In this document: positions 1 to 7,891 of the stretch, piece by piece | Layout: every line of letters starts with the position of its first letter | How positions within the stretch are numbered: the stretch's first letter is position 1 | NCBI GenBank assembly: GCA_026393975.1 | Contig: JAPKZD010000018.1 | Span: forward strand, 62,001-126,000 | From: Candidatus Aminicenantota bacterium | GTDB lineage: Bacteria; Acidobacteriota; Aminicenantia; Aminicenantales; Saccharicenantaceae | Length of the DNA stretch: 64,000 bases | Direction: 5' to 3' | Program-made: the position numbers and the translations under genes | The notes under the pieces: model-generated | What the model was told of the DNA's origin: nothing | Databases searched by the model: none | Seen by the model: only the letters and a program-made list of their open reading frames with translations

Positions 1-890
1 GCCCGAAGAACACGGATGAAACCGAAGGGGAGCAGGCGGCCCCTGGCCTTACGGATGCCCTCGGTCATGTCGGGCATGGCGATAATGAAGGCCACGACGT
101 CCCCGTCCTTCTTGATGGCCTTGACGAAGCGCGGGTCGACGACCGGAAGGTAGCGCTTGGCCAGGTCGTCCATCTCCTCCTCTCCGAGGGGGGCGAAGCC
201 GTAGATGTTGCCGGCCATGTAGCACTCGTTCATGAGCGACAGGATGGGGCGGATCCAGGGTTTGAGCTCCTTCCTCTTGCGGAACTCGATGATCTCGTAA
301 GTGCCGCGCTTCATGGCCCGTTCGTAGATCTTTTTATAGAATTCCGGCAGCTCCTTGGGGACGTCGAGCTTGTAGACGAACCAGTCGTTGTCCTTGGCGT
401 AGCCTTCGTCTTCGAGGAACTTCGGCATCCATTCGAAATTGTAGTAGGTGGCGATGGTCGCCCGGTGCTCGAAGCCCTCGATGAGGAAGCCCTCGGGGTC
501 CTGGTCGGAAAAGCCGTAGGGGCCGACCACCTTGGTCATCCCCTTGGCCCGGGCCCATTCTTCGATGAAACCGAGGATGGCGTGGATCGCTTCCTTGTCC
601 TCGTAGGTGTCCAGGTACCCGAACCGGGCCGTCTTTTCGTTCCGGTGTTCGTTGAAGCGGTGGTTGATGATGCCCATGGCCCGGCCCACGGGCCGTCCGT
701 CCTTCCAGGCCAGGAGGAGGATCGTGTCGCAGTAACCGAAGGCTTTGTTCTTTTTCTTGTCGAAGTACTTCCAGTCGTCCATGTAGATGGGGTGGACCCA
801 GTTCTCGTGCCCGGCGTGGATCTTCTCGGGCAGGTAGATGAACGTCTTCAGATCTTTTCTGGACAGGACCTCGCGGATCTCGATGGGCAT
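1..890 (-). CDS. GNAT-like acyltransferase family protein (partial, C-terminus off window)
   Basis: This minus-strand reading frame runs off the left edge, so the ORF track missed it; I translated it by hand. It begins MPIEIREVLSRKDLKTFIY and about 296 residues are visible without a stop. A Shine-Dalgarno-like GAGGAGAG lies upstream of the ATG. Segments such as GRPVGRAMGII and a later VGPYGFSDQDPEGFL resemble the GNAT-fold 'N-acetyltransferase-like' proteins common in Bacteroidota and Acidobacteriota. No substrate can be assigned. It is divergent from the hydrogenase operon, separated by about 180 bases. The family call is recognition by eye; that the frame is coding is well supported by its codon pattern and length. 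Confidence 0.6.
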   Translation of the reverse strand, partial: MPIEIREVLSRKDLKTFIYLPEKIHAGHENWVHPIYMDDWKYFDKKKNKAFGYCDTILLLAWKDGRPVGRAMGIINHRFNEHRNEKTARFGYLDTYEDKEAIHAILGFIEEWARAKGMTKVVGPYGFSDQDPEGFLIEGFEHRATIATYYNFEWMPKFLEDEGYAKDNDWFVYKLDVPKELPEFYKKIYERAMKRGTYEIIEFRKRKELKPWIRPILSLMNECYMAGNIYGFAPLGEEEMDDLAKRYLPVVDPRFVKAIKKDGDVVAFIIAMPDMTEGIRKARGRLLPFGFIRVLR

Positions 891-1007
891 GTTTGTTCAC
901 TCTCCTCGGCGGATTCGTTCTTTTATCCTATATTCCAGTGGAAAAAGCAATCGGTTTTTATCTCTGAAAAAACCTGTTCAAAAGATGAGGAAGGCATGTG
1001 GAAATTC

Positions 1008-1036
1008 TTGACAACCCTCCGGCCCATCACTATACT
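1008..1036 (+). promoter_or_regulatory. sigma70-type promoter of the hydrogenase operon
   Basis: TTGACA is followed after exactly 17 bases by TATACT. Transcription would begin near 1043, about 27 bases before the first hydrogenase-operon ATG, leaving room for the AAGGAAGG ribosome-binding site. Near-consensus spacing and sequence make this one of the best promoters in the window. Confidence 0.75.
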
Positions 1037-1069
1037 TGGCCCTCAAAATAAGGAAGGCAACCTGTCCCA

Positions 1070-2500
1070 ATGAACGCCGAAACAATCGTCCTCCTAACGA
1101 TCCTTGTCCCCATCGTCGGCTCGTTCGCGACCCCCCTGGCCGGCCTGCTGTCCAGGCGCGCCCGGTCGGTCTGGGCCATCCTGGTGAGCGCCGTGACGGC
1201 CGTCTTGCCGCTGACCCTGATCCCCCTCGCTCTCCAAGGGGGGGAGGTTATCGTGCGCAAAAGCCTGGCCCTGGGCTTCGACTTCGTCCTGATCATCGAC
1301 CCGCTGTCGATCTTCATGGCCGGCGTGTCGTCGTTCGTCGGCTGTCTCATCGTCGTCTACTCCGTCGGCTACATCCATAAGGAAGAGAACCAGAACGAAT
1401 ACTACCTGATGGTCCTGCTCTTCATCGGGGCGATGATGGGCCTGGTCTTCTCCGGGAACCTCATCTTCCTCTACCTCTTCTGGGAGATCATCGCCATCAG
1501 CTGCTGGCGGCTCATCGGCTTCTACCGGGAGCCGGCTCACGTCCGCAAGGCCGACAAGGCCTTCCTGGTGACGTTCTTCGGCGCCGTAGTCATGCTCCTC
1601 GGTTTCATCCAGATCTACGGCATCACCAACACCTTCGACATCACGGCCATGCGGGGGACACTCGTCCCGGGGACGGCCGTCCTGCTCATCCTTTTCGGCC
1701 TGTTCTCGAAATCGGCCACGGTCCCGCTCCACACCTGGCTGCCGGACGCCGGCGTCGCGCCGACGACCGTCACGGCCCTGCTCCACGCCGCCGTCCTGGT
1801 CAAGATCGGCGTCTACGCTTTCGCCCGCCTCTTCCTCTATACTTTCCGGCTGCCCGAAGGTTGGCAGCAGGCCATCCCCATCATCGTCATGGTCTCCAGC
1901 CTCGTCGCAGCGGGCGCGGCCGCCGTGGAGAACGATATTAAAAGAATCCTGGCCTACTCGACGATCAGCCAGATCGGCTACATCTTCCTCGGCTTCAGCA
2001 TGGCCAACGCGGCCGGGATCTCCGGGTCGCTTCTCTTCATCCTGATGCACGGGCTGGCCAAGGCCGGGCTCTTTCTCTGCGCCGGGATCGTCATCCACGC
2101 CGTCCACACCAAGGACATCCGGGAGATGGGCGGCCTCGTCAAGACGATGCCGGTCACGGCGATCGCCTTCCTCGTCTGCTCCTTCTCGGTCATCGGCATC
2201 CCACCCTTCGGCGGCTTCTTCTCGAAATTCCTGGTCATCATGGGGACCGTGCAGGCCGGCCGGCCCTGGCTCGCCGCCGCGGCCCTCTTCACCGCCGTCC
2301 TGACGATGTACTACCTTTTCAGGGTTTTCAGCCTGGTGTTCCTGGGTGAGCTCAAGCGCCCGGCTCCCGAGAAAACGAAATCCATGGTCTTTGTCGTCGC
2401 CGTCCTGGCCGTTCTCAGCCTGGCGGCCGGCCTCTTCGTCGCCTACCCGATGAAGCTCGTCAACATCGCGACGACCGAGATGAGTTGGTGGCTCCGATGA
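1070..2500 (+). CDS. Hydrogenase membrane subunit, NuoL/NuoN/MrpD-like ion-translocating antiporter subunit
   Basis: A 476-residue polytopic membrane protein of the proton-conducting transporter family (complex I NuoL/M/N, MrpA/D, HyfB). The family core SKSATVPLHTWLPDAG is visible near residue 215, with the buried lysines expected for the ion channel (K in SKSATVPLH and K in VKIGVYAFAR) and the TM5 glutamate in LYLFWEII. It is the first gene of the operon behind a strong promoter and an AAGGAAGG site. It should form one ion-pumping module of the membrane arm. It is shorter than NuoL and lacks the long lateral helix, so it is closer in size to MrpD or NuoM/N. Which Nuo paralogue it equals cannot be settled by eye. 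Confidence 0.9.
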   Translation: MNAETIVLLTILVPIVGSFATPLAGLLSRRARSVWAILVSAVTAVLPLTLIPLALQGGEVIVRKSLALGFDFVLIIDPLSIFMAGVSSFVGCLIVVYSVGYIHKEENQNEYYLMVLLFIGAMMGLVFSGNLIFLYLFWEIIAISCWRLIGFYREPAHVRKADKAFLVTFFGAVVMLLGFIQIYGITNTFDITAMRGTLVPGTAVLLILFGLFSKSATVPLHTWLPDAGVAPTTVTALLHAAVLVKIGVYAFARLFLYTFRLPEGWQQAIPIIVMVSSLVAAGAAAVENDIKRILAYSTISQIGYIFLGFSMANAAGISGSLLFILMHGLAKAGLFLCAGIVIHAVHTKDIREMGGLVKTMPVTAIAFLVCSFSVIGIPPFGGFFSKFLVIMGTVQAGRPWLAAAALFTAVLTMYYLFRVFSLVFLGELKRPAPEKTKSMVFVVAVLAVLSLAAGLFVAYPMKLVNIATTEMSWWLR

Positions 2501-4365
2501 CGCCCAAAATGCTTCTTCTCCCCATCCTCCTGCCCGCCGCCCTGGCCGTCGTCCTCCTCGTCATCCCGCGGACGCTCCGCCTCGTCCGGAACGCCCTGGC
2601 CCTGGCCGGCGCGGCCGTCCTTCTCTACTACGGCTTCGTCTTCTTCGCCCTGAAGGACCTCCGGTTCAACGTCCCCTGGCTCGGCATGGGCATCGACTTC
2701 GACCTCCGCCTCTACCACTTCTCGAGCTTCATCCTGCTCGCACTGGCCGGGTTCCTCATCCTGATCACGCTCTATTCGACGGTCAAGATGAAGGACGCGC
2801 CGCGGGCCCGGGAATTCTTCGCCTACGTCTTCCTAACCGCCGCCTTCGCCAACGGGGCGGTGCTGGCCAATAACTTCGTCCCCCTCGTCTTTTTCTGGGA
2901 AGGCTTGCTCGTCACCCTCTATGGCCTCATCACCATCGGCGGCCGGCCGACATCGGGCCGGACCGCGGTCAAGGCCCTTCTGATCAGCGGTTTCTGCGAC
3001 TTCTCGATGATTCTGGGTATCGGGCTCCTGTGGACCGTGAGCGGCACGCTGACCATGTCCCAGGTCTCCGTCGAGCCGACGGGGCTGGCCGCGGTCGCCT
3101 TCGTCCTGATGATGATCGGAGCCGCCGGCAAGGCCGGGGCCATGCCCTTCCACACCTGGATCCCCGACGCCGCCGTCGACGCACCCGTGACCTTCATGGC
3201 CTTCCTGCCGGCCGCCTTCGAGAAACTGCTGGGCATCTACCTCCTGGCCCGGATCTCCCTCGACTTCTTCAAGCTCCGGCCGGGGAGCGGCCTCTCCGTC
3301 CTGCTCATGGTCCTCGGGGCGGTGACCATCGTCCTGGCCGTTCTCATGGCCCTCGTCCAGAAGGACCTCAAGCGGCTCCTGTCCTATCACGCCGTCAGCC
3401 AGGTCGGCTACATGATCCTCGGCATCGGGACGGCCGTGCCGTTCGGCATCGCCGGCGGGCTCTTCCACATGATCAACCACGCCATGTATAAATGCGGCCT
3501 CTTCCTGAGCGCCGGCTCGGTCGAGCACCGGACCGGCACGACCGAGCTCAAGAAGCTCGGCGGCTTGCGGAAAGAGATGCCGCTGACGGCCTTCGGATTC
3601 ACCGTCTGCGCCCTGGCCATTTCCGGGGTCTGGCCGCTCAACGGTTTCGTTTCCAAAGAGATGGTCTTCCACGGCGCCCTCGAATCGGGCTACACGGTCT
3701 TCGCCATCGCGGCCTGGGTCGGGGCGATCTTCACCTTCGCCTCCTTCCTCAAGGCCGGGCATTCCGTATTCTTCGGCGAACGGACCCGCGAGATCCCAGC
3801 GGTCAAGGAGAGCCAACCGGCCATCGTCGTCCCCATCCTCGTCCTGGCGGCCCTCTGCATTCTCTTCGGCGTCTACAATAAGCTCCCCTTGACCCTCTTC
3901 ATCCAGCCCATCCTTGCGGGTCACGTGGAGGCCGGCGCCCATCTCGATTTTACCAGTCACGCCCTGGACATCTTTAACCCGGTGGCCCTTATCTCGATCG
4001 GCTGTCTCGTTCTGGCCTTCCTGCTCCATCGGCACGGCTTCCTGAAGTCCGGCCGCAAGCCCTACCTGGCCTCCGAACCCGTCCATAACCTCCCTGTGGT
4101 CCACAAGCTCTACGACCTGGCCGAGGCCCGGGTGTTCGACCCCTACGAGCAGGGTGTCAAGGTCCTCCACGGGCTGTCTCTCGTCCTGTACAAGGCCGTC
4201 GACCGGCCCATCGATTTCGTCTTCGAGAAGGTCGTCACCGTCGCCGGGGAGAAATTCACGGCCATCCTGAGGAAGGCCCACAACGGGCATTATGCGAACT
4301 ACCTCGCCTGGTGCCTGGCCGGCCTGATCATCGTGGCGGGCGCGATCAGCCTGCTCGCGAAATAG
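2497..4365 (+). CDS. Hydrogenase membrane subunit, NuoL/MrpA-like with C-terminal extension
   Basis: A 622-residue antiporter-like subunit. The core GKAGAMPFHTWIPDAAVDAP is near residue 210 and the discontinuous-helix region around FHMINHAMYKCGLF near residue 330. Beyond residue 480 there is a long tail with an amphipathic stretch (LYDLAEARVFDPYEQGVKVL) and a last membrane helix. This recalls the lateral helix and final transmembrane helix of NuoL. I chose ATG 2497, which overlaps the previous stop as ATGA; the track's TTG at 2485 is the alternative. It is the largest of the three pump subunits and the likely distal anchor of the membrane arm. Confidence 0.9.
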   Translation: MTPKMLLLPILLPAALAVVLLVIPRTLRLVRNALALAGAAVLLYYGFVFFALKDLRFNVPWLGMGIDFDLRLYHFSSFILLALAGFLILITLYSTVKMKDAPRAREFFAYVFLTAAFANGAVLANNFVPLVFFWEGLLVTLYGLITIGGRPTSGRTAVKALLISGFCDFSMILGIGLLWTVSGTLTMSQVSVEPTGLAAVAFVLMMIGAAGKAGAMPFHTWIPDAAVDAPVTFMAFLPAAFEKLLGIYLLARISLDFFKLRPGSGLSVLLMVLGAVTIVLAVLMALVQKDLKRLLSYHAVSQVGYMILGIGTAVPFGIAGGLFHMINHAMYKCGLFLSAGSVEHRTGTTELKKLGGLRKEMPLTAFGFTVCALAISGVWPLNGFVSKEMVFHGALESGYTVFAIAAWVGAIFTFASFLKAGHSVFFGERTREIPAVKESQPAIVVPILVLAALCILFGVYNKLPLTLFIQPILAGHVEAGAHLDFTSHALDIFNPVALISIGCLVLAFLLHRHGFLKSGRKPYLASEPVHNLPVVHKLYDLAEARVFDPYEQGVKVLHGLSLVLYKAVDRPIDFVFEKVVTVAGEKFTAILRKAHNGHYANYLAWCLAGLIIVAGAISLLAK

Positions 4366-4375
4366 AGGAGGAGCG

Positions 4376-5857
4376 TTGATCATACTTTTCGTTGCGCTGC
4401 CGCTCGTCGTGGCGGGGATTCTCCCTCTCGTCGGCAAGGTCTCCCGGCGGGTCGTGCCGGACCTGCTGGCCAACGCGGCCCTGCTCTTCCTGCTCGTCTA
4501 CGCCGCGATCACCGGGCGTCACCTCATCGCCGGCGGGCCCGTCCTCCAACAGCTCTCCTGGTTCGGTGAGCCCGTCGCCATCCGGCTGGCCCTGGACGGG
4601 TTCAGCCTGCTCATGCTCCTGGCCATCGCCCTCGTCGGGCTGGCGGCCTGCCTGTTCTCCATCGACTACATGGAGCACTACGGGGCCAAGGCCAATTATT
4701 ACGCCCTGTTCCTGGTCATGATCGCCGGGATGAACGGACTCGTCCTGGCCACGGACCTCTTCAACGTCTACCTCTTCATGGAGGTGGCGGCCGTCGCGTC
4801 CTACGCCCTCGTCGCCTTCGGGCTGGGGCGGGACGAGCTCGAGGCCGCCTTCAAATACCTCCTGCTCTCCGTCGTGGCCACGGCCTTCATCCTGATCAGC
4901 GTCGCCGTCATCTTCGGGATGACCGGGAGCCTGGATTTCGCGGCCGTGGCCAAGGCCCTCCAGGAGCTCAACGCCGGCGCCGCGGTCGGCGTCGCCTCCG
5001 CCTTCTTCCTCATGGGCTTCGGCCTGAAGGCGGCCCTTATCCCGTTCCACGCCTGGCTTCCAGACGCCCACCCTTCGGCCCCGGCGCCCATCTCGGCCGT
5101 CCTGTCCGGCCTCCTGATCAAGGTCTCCGGCGTCTACGCCATGACCCGGATCTTCCTCAACGTCTTCGGCCTGACGCCGGCCCTGTCCACGGTCCTGATG
5201 TCCCTGGGCGCGCTGTCCATGGTCGTCGCCGCCTTCCTCGCCCTGGGCCAGAAGGACATGAAGAGGATGCTGGCCTATTCCTCGATCAGCCAGGTCGGCT
5301 ACGTCGTCCTGGGGATCGGCATCGGGACGCCCCTCGGCATCGCCGGCGGGCTGTTCCACCTCTTCAACCACGCCCTGGCCAAAGGGCTCCTGTTCTTGAC
5401 CAGCGGCTCCGTCCAGCAAGCCACGGGCACGCGGGACCTCGACGAGATGGGCGGCCTGGCCAAGCGCATGCCGATCACGGCCGCAACGAACCTCGTCGGG
5501 GCCCTGTCGATCGCTGGCGTCCCGCCGCTCAACGGGTTCTGGTCGAAGCTGATCATCATCATCGCGCTCGTCCAGTCCGGGCACCCCGTATTCGCCGTGA
5601 TCGCCGTCCTGACCTCGGTCCTGACCCTCTGGTACTATCTCCTCATGCAGCGGAAGGCCTTCTTCGGCAAGCTCAACGAAAAATGGGCCGCCGTCAAGGA
5701 AGCGCCTTTCTGGATGACGGCCGCGACCGTCTTCCTGGCCCTCCTCTGCGTGGGGATCGGCATCCTCTTCTCGTCGACCGTCACGACCTGGATCCAGCCC
5801 GCCGCCGACGTGCTCGCGGACGGGGTCCACGCCGTGATCGGATCGTGGGGATTTTAA
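4376..5857 (+). CDS. Hydrogenase membrane subunit, NuoM/NuoN/MrpD-like
   Basis: The third antiporter-like subunit, 493 residues, with TTG as the start codon right after GAGGAGGAGCG. The motif GLKAALIPFHAWLPDAHPSA near residue 220 is diagnostic, followed by AVLSGLLIKVSGVYAMTRIF, which carries a conserved lysine. The acidic residue in VYLFMEVAAVASY matches the TM5 glutamate. Three antiporter-like subunits in one operon match complex I (L, M, N) and exceed the one or two seen in Ech and Hyc complexes. The gap to the previous gene is 10 bases, so it is co-transcribed. Confidence 0.9.
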   Translation: MIILFVALPLVVAGILPLVGKVSRRVVPDLLANAALLFLLVYAAITGRHLIAGGPVLQQLSWFGEPVAIRLALDGFSLLMLLAIALVGLAACLFSIDYMEHYGAKANYYALFLVMIAGMNGLVLATDLFNVYLFMEVAAVASYALVAFGLGRDELEAAFKYLLLSVVATAFILISVAVIFGMTGSLDFAAVAKALQELNAGAAVGVASAFFLMGFGLKAALIPFHAWLPDAHPSAPAPISAVLSGLLIKVSGVYAMTRIFLNVFGLTPALSTVLMSLGALSMVVAAFLALGQKDMKRMLAYSSISQVGYVVLGIGIGTPLGIAGGLFHLFNHALAKGLLFLTSGSVQQATGTRDLDEMGGLAKRMPITAATNLVGALSIAGVPPLNGFWSKLIIIIALVQSGHPVFAVIAVLTSVLTLWYYLLMQRKAFFGKLNEKWAAVKEAPFWMTAATVFLALLCVGIGILFSSTVTTWIQPAADVLADGVHAVIGSWGF

Positions 5858-5860
5858 ACG

Positions 5861-6343
5861 ATGATCGTGCAAACAGCTCTCCTCATCGGTTTGGTCCTGT
5901 TCTCGGTCCTGGCCATCCTGCTCCGCGACCTGCTCAAGTCGGCCATCTCGCTCGCCGCCGCCAGCCTGTTCCTGGGGATCATCTTCTTCAGGATGAACGC
6001 CCCGTACGCCGGCGTCTTCGAGATCTCCGTCGTCGCCGGGTTGATCACGGTCCTCTTCATCCTGACCATCGCCCTGACCAAGGCCGGCGACGAGGTCCGG
6101 GAATCCCGGGTCGTGAACTGGGTCTTCCCCCTCTTCTTCATCGCCTTCATCATCATCGACGCCCTGGTCATGAAGGGCCTCCTCCGGAAGATCCCGGCCC
6201 TCGCCTCGGGAGCGGAGACGGGCACCTTCGGCGACGTCCTCTGGAAAGGGAGGACGTTCGACCTCGTCGGCCAGATCGCCGTCATCCTGGCCGGCGTGTT
6301 CGCCGTCCTGGCCCTGTTCCGCAAGGGGGACAAACATGACTAA
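5861..6343 (+). CDS. NuoJ-like membrane subunit (complex I chain 6 family)
   Basis: A 160-residue protein with about five hydrophobic segments. The stretch GVFEISVVAGLITVLFILTI matches the conserved third helix of NuoJ/ND6, including the glutamate and the glycines of the pi-bulge region. It starts four bases after the previous stop and overlaps the next gene by eight bases. The short loop KAGDEVRESRV after this helix is followed by two more helices. In complex I this subunit sits in the E-channel and takes part in coupling; the same role is inferred here. MbhD-type subunits are the alternative, but the neighbouring NuoK-like gene favours NuoJ. Confidence 0.75.
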   Translation: MIVQTALLIGLVLFSVLAILLRDLLKSAISLAAASLFLGIIFFRMNAPYAGVFEISVVAGLITVLFILTIALTKAGDEVRESRVVNWVFPLFFIAFIIIDALVMKGLLRKIPALASGAETGTFGDVLWKGRTFDLVGQIAVILAGVFAVLALFRKGDKHD

Positions 6344-6644
6344 CACCTGGTACTTCACCCTGTTTTTCGCGGCCGCCCTCATCTTCGCCGGGATCCTCGG
6401 CCTCCTTCTCCGGCGGAACCTCATCAAGCTCTTCATCGCCATCGAAGTCATCGCCAAGGGCATCAGCCTGCTCCTCCTGGGGACCGGGTTCGCCAAGGAC
6501 AACATCCTCGTCGCCCAGACCCTTGTCGTCACGTTTATCGTCGTCGAGGTCAGCCTCGTGGCCACGGCCCTGGCCCTCATCATCAACATCGCCCGGCAGA
6601 CGAAGAGCCTGGACATCCGCAAGCTGGCCAGGCTGAAAGGTTGA
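6336..6644 (+). CDS. NuoK-like membrane subunit
   Basis: A 102-residue, three-helix protein of NuoK/ND4L/MnhC size. The conserved helix-2 glutamate is seen in RRNLIKLFIAIEVIAKGISL, and a second one in TFIVVEVSLVATALAL. These two buried acids are the hallmark of the family and form part of the E-channel. Its start overlaps the nuoJ-like stop, the usual J-K gene pair. It belongs to the membrane arm next to the NuoH-like subunit. Confidence 0.85.
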   Translation: MTNTWYFTLFFAAALIFAGILGLLLRRNLIKLFIAIEVIAKGISLLLLGTGFAKDNILVAQTLVVTFIVVEVSLVATALALIINIARQTKSLDIRKLARLKG

Positions 6645-6647
6645 GCC

Positions 6648-6980
6648 ATGAAGGGAATCGGTTTCCTCCTCTCCCCGCCCGTCGCCTTCCTCTTTTTCCT
6701 GGGGACGGCCTTCGCCCTCTACGGCCTGGGATCGAAAATGGCACCCAAGCTGACCAAGGTCGGCGGCAAGCTCACGACCTACGCCTGCGGCGAGGACATC
6801 CCGGGCGTCAAGATCCAGTTCGGCTACCGCCTCTTCTTCTTCGTCGCCCTGTTCTTCACGATGATGCACGTGGCCGTCCTGGTCATCGCCACCGTTCCCT
6901 CGGGCAAGATCGTCTTTTTCGCCGTCTTCTACCTGCTCATGATCTTCCTGTCCGTCATGGCCCTGGTCACAAGGAGCTAA
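6648..6980 (+). CDS. NuoA-like membrane subunit
   Basis: A 110-residue protein with three predicted membrane helices. After helix 1 comes the loop KLTTYACGEDIPGVKIQFGY, which parallels the NuoA/ND3 loop motif YECG. That loop reaches the quinone cavity in complex I and carries a redox-sensitive cysteine. Length (110 against about 120-140) and helix count fit NuoA. The usual FDVE/D acidic residue of helix 2 is not obvious here; the helix reads FFFVALFFTMMHVAVLVI. NuoA homologues are normally missing from Ech, Hyc/Hyf and Mbh operons, so its presence in a [NiFe] operon is notable. An unrelated small hydrogenase subunit remains possible. Confidence 0.65.
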   Translation: MKGIGFLLSPPVAFLFFLGTAFALYGLGSKMAPKLTKVGGKLTTYACGEDIPGVKIQFGYRLFFFVALFFTMMHVAVLVIATVPSGKIVFFAVFYLLMIFLSVMALVTRS

Positions 6981-6981
6981 C

Positions 6982-7401
6982 ATGCTGAACAAGCTCACGC
7001 GTTGGTCCAGGATCAAGTCGCCCTGGATCCTCCACCTCAACTCCGGCGCCTGCAACGCCTGCGACATCGAGATCGTCGCCGCGCTGACCCCGCGGTTCGA
7101 CGTCGAGCGCTTCGGCATTCTCCTCAAGGCCACGCCACGCCACGCCGACGTCATCATCGCCAGCGGCCCGGTCACCCGCCAGATAAGGGACCGGATCATC
7201 CGCATCTACGACCAGGTCCCCGACCCCAAGTTCGTCATCGCCGTGGGCGCCTGCGCCATGTCCGGCTGTGTCTACCGCGGCGCGTACAACATCATGGGCG
7301 GCATCGACCAGGTCATCCCGGTGAACATGTACGTCCCGGGCTGCCCGGCCCGGCCCGACGCCATCATCGACGGCGTCGTCAAGCTTCTGGGTAAACTCTA
7401 A
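6982..7401 (+). CDS. [NiFe]-hydrogenase small subunit (NuoB/MbhJ/EchC family)
   Basis: A 139-residue 4Fe-4S protein that would carry the proximal cluster. The four ligands are visible: the pair in GACNACDIE, the one in VGACAMSGC, and the one in VPGCPARPD. The first pair is spaced C-x2-C, as in hydrogenases, not adjacent CC as in true NuoB. It starts one base after the NuoA-like gene and passes electrons between the ferredoxin-like subunit and the NiFe site of the large subunit two genes downstream. Confidence 0.92.
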   Translation: MLNKLTRWSRIKSPWILHLNSGACNACDIEIVAALTPRFDVERFGILLKATPRHADVIIASGPVTRQIRDRIIRIYDQVPDPKFVIAVGACAMSGCVYRGAYNIMGGIDQVIPVNMYVPGCPARPDAIIDGVVKLLGKL

Positions 7402-7417
7402 GCATCAAGGAACCGAC

Positions 7418-7891
7418 ATGTCCGACATCGAAATCGTCGAAAGCCTGAAGCGGGACCTCGGGGAGAAGGCCCTCGATCTAACGAATCCCGACGTCCGCCG
7501 CATTTTTGTCAAGATCGCGCCGCCGGAGCTCGTCCCGGTCGTGACGCTCCTCCGCGACAAGTACGACTGCGCCTACCTGGCCACGATCAGCGGGGTCGAC
7601 AAGGGCGACACGTTCGAGTTCCTGTACCATTTCGCGTCGCCCGTCGCCAACATCAACCTGCGGACCGAATTCCCGAAATCCGAACCCCGCATCGCGTCCA
7701 TCTGCGCCGTCATCCCGGGCGCCGTCCTCTACGAGCGGGAACTCCAGGAGATGTTCGGCGTGAAGGTCGAGGGCATCCCCGACCCCCGCCGCCTCGTCCT
7801 GCCAGACGACTGGCCCGAAGGCCAATACCCTTTGAGGAAAGACTGGAAGCACGTGCGGCCCCAGGAAGTCATCCCCGGAGGAAAGTCATGA
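7418..7891 (+). CDS. NuoC-like 30 kDa subunit (hydrogenase large-subunit N-domain)
   Basis: A 157-residue protein of the respiratory-chain 30 kDa family. The conserved C-terminal signature appears as AVLYERELQEMFGVKVEGIP followed by RRLVLPDDWPEGQYPLRKDW, matching the ERE..(D/E)(L/M)FG and PL(R/K)KD pattern of NuoC and the N-part of HycE. It overlaps the start of the large-subunit gene by four bases, consistent with translational coupling and with the fused NuoCD/HycE arrangement in other species. Confidence 0.92.
   Translation: MSDIEIVESLKRDLGEKALDLTNPDVRRIFVKIAPPELVPVVTLLRDKYDCAYLATISGVDKGDTFEFLYHFASPVANINLRTEFPKSEPRIASICAVIPGAVLYERELQEMFGVKVEGIPDPRRLVLPDDWPEGQYPLRKDWKHVRPQEVIPGGKS

Noticed and set aside
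334-900. Minus-strand ORF of 188 residues and the plus ORF 465-1073
   Set aside because: Both overlap the partial acyltransferase gene read in the correct minus frame (start 890), which has sensible codon use and a ribosome-binding site.
2833-4473. 546-residue minus-strand ORF
   Set aside because: Opposite the NuoL-like gene; repetitive acidic translation typical of antisense GC-rich frames.
4346-6649. 767-residue minus-strand ORF
   Set aside because: Antisense to three hydrogenase membrane genes; low-complexity DGE/DQ-rich translation, no ribosome-binding site or family signal.
7851-7862. CACGTG near the nuoC end (and other CACGTG hexamers at 3923, 30255, 51872) as extra parS sites
   Set aside because: Flanking bases do not match TGTT...AACA; only 49405-49420 does.
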